From the NCBI RefSeq assembly GCF_900115295.1, contig NZ_FOVZ01000002.1, positions 1-64,000 of the forward strand: a stretch of DNA of 64,000 bases, in the 5' to 3' direction. The notes under the pieces are model-generated. The model saw only the letters and a program-made list of their open reading frames with translations, was not told the DNA's origin and did no database searches. Source of the stretch: Sphingomonas sp. OK281 (lineage in GTDB: Bacteria; Pseudomonadota; Alphaproteobacteria; Sphingomonadales; Sphingomonadaceae). A program made the position numbers and the translations under genes. This document shows positions 37,045-44,669 of the stretch, in pieces (position 1 is the stretch's first letter; each line of letters opens with the position of its first letter).

Positions 37045-40000
37045 ATGAGCGGGTTCGCCGAACTCGTCGCGGCGACCAACTATTCGTTCCTCGACGGCGC
37101 CAGCCATCCCAGCGACATCGTCGGTCGTGCAATCGAATTAAAACTGGTTGGCATCGGCATCGCCGATCGCAATACGGTTGCTGGCGTGGTGCGCGCCTAT
37201 GATGCCCTGGAACGCGCAAAACGAGGGCAGCTCGGTGCGAACCTGCCGCCGTTCGATTTCAAGCTTGTGGTCGGCGCGCGTCTCGTGTTCGCGGACGGTA
37301 CGCCCGACATCGTCGCCTACCCCGCAACGCGTGCCGGATGGGGACGGCTGACGCGGCTGCTGACTTTAGGCAACCGGCGCGCCGAGAAAGGCGGCTGCAT
37401 CCTCGGCTTCGACGATCTGGTCGCGCATCTAGGTGAAATACTGTTGATCGTCATGCCGAAGTGCACGGCCCGCCCGGTAGTTGCGCACGAGGATTACGTG
37501 CTTCCCATGCGCAACGATGCCAGTCTCGAGGCTACACTTGCCGCGCTTCGTCCGCTGGCGCGGCGATCGGTGTGGCTTGGCGTAACGATGCCGCATGGCG
37601 GTCGCGATCGGCGGCGTCAGACCCGGCTTGCACGGATCGCCGCCAAGGCGCGCGTGCCGATCCTGGCGACCAACGACGTGCGCTATGCGATGGCAGACGA
37701 TCGCTCGCTCCACGACATCGTCACCTGTATCCGCGAAGGCACCACGATCCAGCGTGCCGGGAGACGACTCGGTGCCAATGGCGAGCGCCATTTGAAGGAT
37801 GCGGACGATATCGCGCACCTTTACCGCGACCGGCCGCACGCGATTGGCGAGACGGCAAAGCTGCTCGCGCGGATCGACTTCACGCTCGACGAGCTCAAAT
37901 ACGAGTATCCGCATGAGCCCGTCCCGGTAGGCTGGGATCCGCAGGACTGGCTGGAGCATCTCGCCTGGCAATCGGCGATCGATCAATATGACGGTTACGT
38001 GCCGGACAAGCTCGTCAAGTCGCTCCGCGAGGAGTTCGCGCTTATCCGACAACAGGAATATGCCTATTATTTCCTGACGGTCCACGACGTCGTCCGGTTC
38101 GCACGCAGCGCCGATCCACCGATCCTATGCCAAGGGCGCGGATCGGCCGCCAATTCGGTAGTATGCTACGTGCTCGGCGTCACGTCGGTGGATCCAATGA
38201 AGCACGACCTGCTGTTCTCGCGCTTCGTCTCGGCCGAACGTAGCGAGCCGCCCGATATCGACGTCGATTTCGAGCATGAGCGTCGCGAAGAGGTGATGCA
38301 GTATATCTACGGCCGCTATGGCCGGGAGCGCGCGGCGATCGCGGCGACCGTGATCCATTTTCGGTCCCGTAGCACCGTGCGCGAGGTCGGCAAGGCGCTG
38401 GGTTTTACCGAAGACGTCACGCAACGCCTGACCAGCACGGTTTGGGGCAGCTTCTCGAACCGCTTCCCGGAACGGCGCTTTGCCGAAACGGGGTTCGACG
38501 TCGCCAATCCGGAAATCGCTAGGTTGCAGGACATGGTCGAACGCCTGCTCGAATTCCCACGTCACCTATCACAGCATGTCGGCGGCTTCGTACTGACCCA
38601 GGGTCGGCTCGACGAGATCGTGCCGATCCACAATGGCGCCATGGAAGATCGCACGTTCATCGAATGGGACAAGGACGATATCGATTGCCTCGGCTTGATG
38701 AAGGTGGACATTCTCGCGCTCGGCATGCTGACCTGCATCCGCAAGAGCTTCGACCTGATGCGGCAGCACGGGCTGGGCGATTATGAACTGAAGACGATCG
38801 CCAACGACGAAAATTCCAAGGTCTACGACATGCTGTGCAAGGGCGACAGCATCGGCGTATTTCAGGTCGAGAGCCGCGCGCAGATCAACATGCTGCCCCG
38901 TCTAAGACCGCGGAAGTTGTACGATCTGGTGGTTCAGGTGGCGATCGTCCGGCCCGGGCCGATCGAAGGCGACATGGTGCATCCCTATCTGCGGCGGCGG
39001 GCAAAGAAGGAGGTGGTGGTCTATCCCTCGCCATCGCCCGAGCATGGCCGAAGCGACGAACTCGAAGTGCTGCTCGGCGAGACGTACGGCGTACCGTTGT
39101 TCCAGGAACAGGCCATGAAGCTGGCGATCGTCGCGGCAAAGTTCACCCCCGACGAGGCCAACGAACTACGGAAATCGATGGCGACGTTTCGCAAGGTCGG
39201 AGGGATGAACAATTTCCAGGCCAAGCTGATCGGTGGGATGGTCGCGCGGGGATATGAGGCGGAGTTCGCCGAACGGTGTTTCAAGCAGATCGAGGGGTTT
39301 GGGTCCTACGGGTTTCCCGAGAGCCACGCGCTGTCGTTTGCGCGGCTGGTGTATGTGTCGTCGTGGATCAAATGCTTTCACCCGGCGGTGTTCTGCTGCG
39401 CGCTGCTCAATTCGCAGCCGATGGGGTTTTATGCGCCGGCGCAACTGGTGCGCGATGCGGTCGAGCATGGGGTCACCGTGCTGCCGGTCGATGTGAATGC
39501 GAGCGCGTGGGATAACAGCTTATCCTCCCCGGTACGGGGAGGGGGACCGCGCGAAGCGGGGTGGAGGGGGGCTTCCGCGAACGTATCGCTGGCGGATGTT
39601 CCTGTTACTGGCGCCGCGCTTTCGGCTGCCACCCCTTCAGGCGACACGTTCGCGGCGCCCCCCCTCCACCATCCTGCGGATGGTCCCCCTCCCCGTGCCG
39701 GGGAGGATTTGCGGCTTGGGTTTCGGCAGGTGGATGGGTTTCGGAAGGATTGGGCCGACGACATCGTTCGCGTTCGGACCACGCCGTTCGCTAGCATCGA
39801 GGACCTCGCGCGTCGCGCCAACCTGCCGCAGCGGGCGATGAACCTGCTCGCCGATGCGGATGCGTTTCGGTCGGTGGCGAAGGAGCGGCGCGAGGCGTTG
39901 TGGGACGTGCGCCGGACCCCGCCCAAGCAGCTTGCGCTCTTTGCGGCGGCAGAGGTGCCCGAACTCGGCCAGGAGCCCGACGCGCATCTGCCGGCGATGC

Positions 40001-40545
40001 CGCTCTCCGAACAGGTCGCGGCGGATTACCAAACCACGCGGCTGTCGTTGAAGGCGCATCCGATGTCGTTCCTCCGCGAACGCTTTGCGGCAGAAGGTAT
40101 CCTGTCGAGCGCGCAGGCCAACGCGACCAAGGACGGGCGTCGTGCGAAAGTGGCGGGCGTCGTCCTGGTTCGCCAGCGGCCGGGCAAGGGCAACGCGATT
40201 TTCGTGACGATCGAGGACGAGACCGGGATCACCAACGGGCTGATGTGGGCACGCGATTTCGAGGCGAACCGCCGCGCGGTGATGGCGTCGCGGCTGATGG
40301 TGCTGGAAGGCGTGATCCAGCGCAGCGAGGAAGGCGTCACGCACCTGATGACCTCGCGCGTGCAGGACCGCACGGAGATGCTGCGGCTGTTGTCGGAGGA
40401 TCACGCACTGGAGCCGCCGCTGGCACGTGTCGACGAGGTGATCCGGCCGGTTCTCACGCGGAGTCCCGATGCCCGCGCGCATCATCCGCGCGCGACGCAT
40501 CCCCGCGATGTGCGAGTCCTCCCCAAGTCGCGTGACTTTCATTGA
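37045..40545 (+). CDS. dnaE2: Error-prone DNA polymerase DnaE2 (ImuC) with in-frame repeat insert
   Basis: A 1,166-residue C-family polymerase for translesion synthesis. It has an N-terminal PHP domain (FAELVAATNYSFLDGASHPSDIV), the catalytic carboxylates near PPDIDVDFEHERREEV, the fingers with FGSYGFPESHALSFARLVYVSSWIK, a helix-hairpin-helix (about 895-950) and a C-terminal OB domain (VAGVVLVRQRPGKGNAIFVTIEDETG). Residues about 826-888 (LSSPVRGGGPREAGWRG...AGED) have no counterpart in the family and are encoded by a 189-bp palindromic repeat. They fall between the conserved PVDVNASAWDNS and LRLGFRQVDGF. It follows imuB by 13 bp, as one SOS transcript. Confidence 0.93.
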   Translation: MSGFAELVAATNYSFLDGASHPSDIVGRAIELKLVGIGIADRNTVAGVVRAYDALERAKRGQLGANLPPFDFKLVVGARLVFADGTPDIVAYPATRAGWGRLTRLLTLGNRRAEKGGCILGFDDLVAHLGEILLIVMPKCTARPVVAHEDYVLPMRNDASLEATLAALRPLARRSVWLGVTMPHGGRDRRRQTRLARIAAKARVPILATNDVRYAMADDRSLHDIVTCIREGTTIQRAGRRLGANGERHLKDADDIAHLYRDRPHAIGETAKLLARIDFTLDELKYEYPHEPVPVGWDPQDWLEHLAWQSAIDQYDGYVPDKLVKSLREEFALIRQQEYAYYFLTVHDVVRFARSADPPILCQGRGSAANSVVCYVLGVTSVDPMKHDLLFSRFVSAERSEPPDIDVDFEHERREEVMQYIYGRYGRERAAIAATVIHFRSRSTVREVGKALGFTEDVTQRLTSTVWGSFSNRFPERRFAETGFDVANPEIARLQDMVERLLEFPRHLSQHVGGFVLTQGRLDEIVPIHNGAMEDRTFIEWDKDDIDCLGLMKVDILALGMLTCIRKSFDLMRQHGLGDYELKTIANDENSKVYDMLCKGDSIGVFQVESRAQINMLPRLRPRKLYDLVVQVAIVRPGPIEGDMVHPYLRRRAKKEVVVYPSPSPEHGRSDELEVLLGETYGVPLFQEQAMKLAIVAAKFTPDEANELRKSMATFRKVGGMNNFQAKLIGGMVARGYEAEFAERCFKQIEGFGSYGFPESHALSFARLVYVSSWIKCFHPAVFCCALLNSQPMGFYAPAQLVRDAVEHGVTVLPVDVNASAWDNSLSSPVRGGGPREAGWRGASANVSLADVPVTGAALSAATPSGDTFAAPPLHHPADGPPPRAGEDLRLGFRQVDGFRKDWADDIVRVRTTPFASIEDLARRANLPQRAMNLLADADAFRSVAKERREALWDVRRTPPKQLALFAAAEVPELGQEPDAHLPAMPLSEQVAADYQTTRLSLKAHPMSFLRERFAAEGILSSAQANATKDGRRAKVAGVVLVRQRPGKGNAIFVTIEDETGITNGLMWARDFEANRRAVMASRLMVLEGVIQRSEEGVTHLMTSRVQDRTEMLRLLSEDHALEPPLARVDEVIRPVLTRSPDARAHHPRATHPRDVRVLPKSRDFH
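39520..39708. repeat. Palindromic repeat inserted in frame within dnaE2
   Basis: The left 50 bp (from TATCCTCCCCGGTACGGGGA to GGTGGAGGGGGG) is the reverse complement, with a few mismatches, of the right 50 bp (CCCCCTCCACC to TCCCCGTGCCGGGGAGGAT). Inner arms CGCGAACG (39577-39584) and CGTTCGCG (39645-39652) are also inverted. The full length is 63 codons with no stop in the dnaE2 frame. It is related in sequence style to the intergenic family B repeats (TCCTCCCC...GGGGAGGA) but is a separate type. Confidence 0.88.
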
Positions 40546-40635
40546 GTTGGTCGCTTGATGCCTTTGTTCTCGCGATCGCCAACGTTCTGTCATCCCGGAG
40601 CTATTCGGCGCCTATCCTCTTCAAACAGTGCACCT

Positions 40636-40732
40636 CCCCGGCGGAGGCCGGGGTCCAGATGGGAAACGCTGCCGATGAAAGCTGCACTCCGTGACTACGA
40701 CCTCACCAACTGGACCCCGGCCTTCGCCGGGG
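40636..40732. repeat. Long-loop palindromic repeat, family A relative
   Basis: CCCCGGCGGAGGCCGGGG plus TCCAG (40636-40658) and CTGGA plus CCCCGGCCTTCGCCGGGG (40710-40732) are perfect or near-perfect inverted 23-bp arms around a 51-bp loop. It lies in the 368-bp gap after dnaE2; the rest of that gap shows no gene. Confidence 0.85.
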
Positions 40733-40913
40733 TGGCGGGATTGGAGGGTGATGGACTTCGGAAGGACAGGCTGGGCACGGGCAACCATAAAGGGCAGGAC
40801 AGGCTGGTCCCCTCGTGGAATTTCCAACGCGATGGTCTAGAGGTAGGCTCCAGAGGTGGCATTCGCCGCGGGCGCGCCCCAGATAGCGCGTCTGGATTAC
40901 ACGGGAGTTGAAC

Positions 40914-41825
40914 TTGGCCACGCTTGGAATGTCCCCCGCGGAGAAGGACGCCGTCGAGGCGTTCCGTCGCGATGTCGTCGAACCGTCGATGACGAGCCTC
41001 GTGATCATCGATTTTTGGGCCGAATGGTGCGGGCCGTGCAAGGCGCTGACGCCGACGCTGGAGAAGGTCGCGGCGGATTATGCCGACAAGGGCGTCGTGC
41101 TGGCGAAGGTCGATACCGACAAGAACCAGTTCATCGCCGCGCAATTCCAGATCAAGTCGATCCCGACCGTCTACGCGATGTTCCAGGGCCAGCTCGTCGC
41201 CGACATGACCAGCGCACGCACCGAATCACAGCTGCGCGTGATCCTCGACCAGTTGCTCAAGCAGCTGCCGATCGAAGCCGGCGCGACGGACGCGGTGCCC
41301 GACGTCGAGCCGTTGATCGCGATCGGCGAAGAGGCGCTTGCAGCGGGTGACGGCGAGCGCGCGCTCGGCATCTTCCGCGAGATCGCCGAGATCGCACCCG
41401 AGCATCCGCAAGTCCATGCCGGCTTCGTCCGCGCTCTGGTCGCGACCGGGCAGCTCGACGAGGCGACCGACTGGCTGGCAAACCTCGATCCGGCGATCGC
41501 CAAGGACCCGGCGATTACCCGCGCGCAGGCTGCACTCGCACTCGCGCAGTCGGCCCCGCCGGTCGAGGATCTCTCGCCATTGCTCGCAGCAGTCGAGGCT
41601 AACCCCGACGACCTGCAGGCCCGGTTCGCGCTCGCCAACGGCCAGATGGCGGCGAACGACCGCGATGCCGCCGCCGACACGTTCCTCGGCATCATCGCCA
41701 CTGAGCGCGACTGGAACGAGGGCGCGGCGCGGACGCAGTTGCTGAAACTGTTCGAGGTCGTCGGGCTCGAGGACCCGTGGGTGTCTGGACAGCGACGCCG
41801 CCTGTCTGCGATCCTGTTCGGATGA
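40914..41825 (+). CDS. Thioredoxin-TPR co-chaperedoxin (CnoX/YbbN-like)
   Basis: A 303-residue protein with an N-terminal thioredoxin domain whose WAEWCGPCKALTPTL places active Cys39 and Cys42 in a full CGPC motif, and IPTVYAMFQG as the cis-Pro turn. The C-terminal half (about 135-300) consists of TPR-like helices (EEALAAGDGERALGIFREI, ALANGQMAANDRDAAADTF). In Caulobacter and relatives such CnoX proteins protect clients from oxidation and pass them to GroEL or DnaK; E. coli CnoX lacks one of the cysteines. TTG 40914 is preferred over TTG 40908 because GGGAG ends 6 bp before it. It overlaps the next gene (ATGA). Confidence 0.88.
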   Translation: MATLGMSPAEKDAVEAFRRDVVEPSMTSLVIIDFWAEWCGPCKALTPTLEKVAADYADKGVVLAKVDTDKNQFIAAQFQIKSIPTVYAMFQGQLVADMTSARTESQLRVILDQLLKQLPIEAGATDAVPDVEPLIAIGEEALAAGDGERALGIFREIAEIAPEHPQVHAGFVRALVATGQLDEATDWLANLDPAIAKDPAITRAQAALALAQSAPPVEDLSPLLAAVEANPDDLQARFALANGQMAANDRDAAADTFLGIIATERDWNEGAARTQLLKLFEVVGLEDPWVSGQRRRLSAILFG

Positions 41826-42463
41826 CCACCGAGTCCGCCCCCCCGCGCGCTACCACGCGACTGTCGATCTTCCCCTTGCCGGGCGCGCTGCTTTTCCCGG
41901 GCATGCACCTGCCGCTGCACATGTTCGAGCCGCGCTATCGGGCGATGATCAGCGATGCGATGGCGCGCGACCGGCGGATCGGGATGATCCAGCCGCGGGG
42001 CGGACCGCATGACGACGAGAACGCGCTGTACGACATCGGCTGCGTCGGCAAGATCGCCGAGGTCGAGGCACTTGACGACGGGCGCTACAACGTCGTGCTG
42101 GAGGGCATCGCGCTGTTCCGGATCGTGCGCGAACTCGATGTGACGACCGCGTTCCGCCAGGTCGAGGCGGAATTGCTGCCGTTGATTGAGGACGACGCGC
42201 TGTCGCTCGGCCGCCGGTCTTCGCTGGAATTGGAGTCGCGTCGGTTCGCGGACATGCAGGGCTATGCGGTCGATTGGGATGCGGTCGGACGGCTCGACGA
42301 CGAGAGCCTGGTCAACGGCATCGCGCAGATCGCGCCGTTCGACGCAGCCGCAAAACAGGCGTTGCTCGAGGCGCCGGATATCGAACAGCGCGCCGAACTG
42401 ATCATCCAGCTGATGCAGTTCTTCGGGCGGCACGACGGCGACGAATCGGTGACGTTGCAGTGA
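41822..42463 (+). CDS. Lon N-terminal-domain (LON substrate-binding) protein
   Basis: A 213-residue stand-alone LON-N domain protein: [30 protein letters not shown] and IGMIQPRG are typical of the domain that Lon protease uses to recognise substrates, but no ATPase or protease follows. The same pairing with a CnoX-like gene is common in alphaproteobacteria, suggesting a protein-quality role. Start ATG 41822 overlaps the preceding stop by 4 bp; the gene ends with a GTGA overlap to the next small gene, so the three form one operon. Confidence 0.85.
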   Translation: MTTESAPPRATTRLSIFPLPGALLFPGMHLPLHMFEPRYRAMISDAMARDRRIGMIQPRGGPHDDENALYDIGCVGKIAEVEALDDGRYNVVLEGIALFRIVRELDVTTAFRQVEAELLPLIEDDALSLGRRSSLELESRRFADMQGYAVDWDAVGRLDDESLVNGIAQIAPFDAAAKQALLEAPDIEQRAELIIQLMQFFGRHDGDESVTLQ

Positions 42464-42639
42464 CCGCGCTCGATCCCTGGCTGCTCGAACGCCTCGTCTG
42501 CCCGATGACCCGCACGCCGCTGCGGTATGATGAGGCAGCACAGGAACTCGTCTCGGACGCGGCCGGTCTGGCCTATCCGATCAAAGACGGCGTTCCGGTC
42601 ATGCTGGTCGAAGAGGCCCGACGGATCACCGACGCCTGA
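42460..42639 (+). CDS. Trm112/UPF0434-like small protein
   Basis: A 59-residue protein starting at GTG 42460 inside the preceding stop (GTGA). [25 protein letters not shown] and [21 protein letters not shown] match the Trm112-like YcaR/UPF0434 family, small beta-rich proteins with a partial zinc-ribbon look. Only one of the usual cysteines (VCPMT) remains, so metal binding is doubtful. Function in bacteria is not established. It closes the cnoX-LonN operon; the stop lies 6 bp from the convergent bluB stop. Confidence 0.82.
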   Translation: MTALDPWLLERLVCPMTRTPLRYDEAAQELVSDAAGLAYPIKDGVPVMLVEEARRITDA

Positions 42640-42644
42640 CACGC

Positions 42645-43304
42645 CTAGCGCCGCGTGACGTCGACCGGTTGCCGGTGCTCCCAGCCTTCGCGTTCCAGCT
42701 CGGGCGTGTCGCTGTTGATCGCCGGATAGCCGATGCAGACATAACCGATCATCTGCCAGTGTTCGGGCAGATCGAGCGCAGCGCGAACGCGGTCGGCGTC
42801 GAGGATTGAGACCCAGCCGAGCCCAAGCCCGACGCAGCGCGCCGCAAGCCACAAGGTGTGCAGCGCCATCACCGCGGAATACGCCGCGGTTTCCGGCATC
42901 GTCTGCCGTCCCAATCCGTGGCCTTGTTGCGGATCGGGGTCGGCGAAGACCGCGAGATGGCACGGCGCATCGTCGAGCCCCGCGAGCTTGAGCCGCGCAT
43001 AACGCTCGCTGCGCGATGGCGATTGCGCGGCCAGCGCCTGTGCGTTGCACGCAGCGAATATCGCGCGCACCGCCGCGCGCCGGTCGGGCGCGTCGACCGT
43101 CACGAAGCGCCAGGGTTGGCTCAGCCCGACCGACGGCGCGAGATTGGCCAGGTCGAGCAGTTTCGGCAGGACCTCGGGATCGATCGGATCGCGTCGAAAA
43201 TGCCGGACGTCGCGCCGCCAGCGGATCAGGTCTGCGAATGCATCCTCGAACGCGTCGAACACTGGCAAGACCTGCGCGGGTCCATCGGGAGCCGAAACGG
43301 TCAT
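42645..43304 (-). CDS. bluB: 5,6-dimethylbenzimidazole synthase BluB (nitroreductase family)
   Basis: A 219-residue flavin-nucleotide-dependent nitroreductase-fold protein. FADLIRWRRDVRHFRRDPIDPEVL and LDLANLAPSVGLSQPWRFVTV match the BluB-specific FMN-binding start, and GLGRQTMPETAAYSAVMALHTLWLAARCVGLGLGWVSI is the central region. BluB cleaves reduced FMN with O2 to make the lower ligand of vitamin B12. No other cobalamin genes lie nearby. A general nitroreductase assignment is the fallback; the SVGLSQPWRF segment favours BluB. Confidence 0.85.
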   Translation of the reverse strand: MTVSAPDGPAQVLPVFDAFEDAFADLIRWRRDVRHFRRDPIDPEVLPKLLDLANLAPSVGLSQPWRFVTVDAPDRRAAVRAIFAACNAQALAAQSPSRSERYARLKLAGLDDAPCHLAVFADPDPQQGHGLGRQTMPETAAYSAVMALHTLWLAARCVGLGLGWVSILDADRVRAALDLPEHWQMIGYVCIGYPAINSDTPELEREGWEHRQPVDVTRR

Positions 43305-43311
43305 GCCCCGT

Positions 43312-44526
43312 CTAGACCATCATCCCCTGCAACAGCTTCGGCAGGTCGCCGCTTTCGCCGCGCGCTTCGGCCATGAAGCGGTCCTTGAGGGGTGGGATCG
43401 CATTCACCGCGCTGATGCCGAACCGGCGGACGGCGCCGGCGGTCTTGCCGGGGAGGCCGAACAGGCGGGTGAGCGTATCGGTGGCGGCGGCGGTCATGAA
43501 CGTGTCGAGCCCGCGCCAGCGCTGGTAGCGCGCGAGCAACGCGGCGTCGCCGAGGTCGAGGCCGAGGCGTTTGCCCTCGACCAGCACTTCGGCGAGCGTC
43601 GCGACGTCGCGGAAGCCGAGGTTGAGGCCCTGCCCGGCGATCGGGTGGATGCCGTGGCCGGCGTCGCCGACCAGCGCGAGCCGCGTGTCGGTGATCCGCG
43701 CGGCGTGGTGGAAGCCGAGCGGGTAGCTCGACCGCGGGGTGGCCATCGACAGCTCGCCGAGGAAGCCGCCCATGCTCTTTTCCGCTTCAGCGAGGAACGC
43801 GCGGTCGCCGAGCTTGAGCATGCCGGGGGCGCTCTTCGCGTCGACCGTCCAGACGATCGCCGAGCGGTGACCGTCGGCGTCATCAGGGAGCGGGAGCAGC
43901 GCGAACGGGCCGCTCGCGTAGAAGATCTCGTACGCGACGTCCTCGTGAGACCGTTCGTGGTGGAACGCGGCGATGATCGCGGTGTGCTCGTACGACCAGC
44001 GCGCGATCGTAATACCGGCAGCCTCGCGCGTCGGCGAATTGCGGCCCTCCGCGGCGATCAACAGCGGCGCGCGAATGACGTCGCCCGAGTCCAGCGTGGC
44101 GGTGACGCCCGATTCTGCACGGTCGACCGAGGTAGCGCGCGTCTGCATGCGAAGGTCGACATGCGCTGCGGCGGTCGCGGCGTCGAACAGCGTGCGGCGG
44201 AGCAGCTTGTTCTCGTACATCGTGCCGAGCGCGCCATCGTCTGCGGCGGGGACGAAATCGAGCGCGCCGGGTTCGAGCCCGTCGCTCACCCGGATCTGGC
44301 GGATCGCACACCCCTGCCCAGCCAGCGTAGCCCCGACGCCGATCGCGTCGAGCATCCGGTGGCTGGCGCTCGCGACTGCCGACGCGCGGCCGTCGAATCC
44401 GGGCGCCAACGTTACCGCGGGGTCGGCAGGGTCGATCACGATCGTCGAAATGCCGTGCACGTCGAGCGCCACGGCGAGCGTCGCGCCGACCAGCCCGCCA
44501 CCGAGGATGATTACATCTGTGTCCAT
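43312..44526 (-). CDS. UbiH/UbiF-family FAD-dependent hydroxylase
   Basis: A 404-residue flavoprotein monooxygenase. It begins MDTDVIILGGGLVGATLAVAL (Rossmann FAD loop), carries FDGRASAVA, and ends with VGDAGHGIHPIAGQGLNLGFRD, the second FAD motif of the UbiH/Coq6 family. These enzymes add hydroxyls to the ubiquinone ring in aerobic growth; which ring position is used here cannot be told. ATG 44526 is chosen since the 36 upstream in-frame residues are unlike the family. It is divergent from ftsK. Confidence 0.9.
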   Translation of the reverse strand: MDTDVIILGGGLVGATLAVALDVHGISTIVIDPADPAVTLAPGFDGRASAVASASHRMLDAIGVGATLAGQGCAIRQIRVSDGLEPGALDFVPAADDGALGTMYENKLLRRTLFDAATAAAHVDLRMQTRATSVDRAESGVTATLDSGDVIRAPLLIAAEGRNSPTREAAGITIARWSYEHTAIIAAFHHERSHEDVAYEIFYASGPFALLPLPDDADGHRSAIVWTVDAKSAPGMLKLGDRAFLAEAEKSMGGFLGELSMATPRSSYPLGFHHAARITDTRLALVGDAGHGIHPIAGQGLNLGFRDVATLAEVLVEGKRLGLDLGDAALLARYQRWRGLDTFMTAAATDTLTRLFGLPGKTAGAVRRFGISAVNAIPPLKDRFMAEARGESGDLPKLLQGMMV

Positions 44527-44669
44527 GACGCCGCTGTATCCCGCCAACCGGTCGCTGCCAACGACGATCCGGACGCGGTTTAACCCGTGTTTCAGCGTGC
44601 TTGCTTGACGTCCGACCAACCCAGCGCGATGCAATATCCCTATTGTACTGATTCTGGAGAATACGGGTC

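Noticed and set aside
40555..40911. A 118-residue frame after dnaE2
   Set aside because: It is a translation of the palindromic repeat (PAFAGVAG-type peptides), a common false gene.
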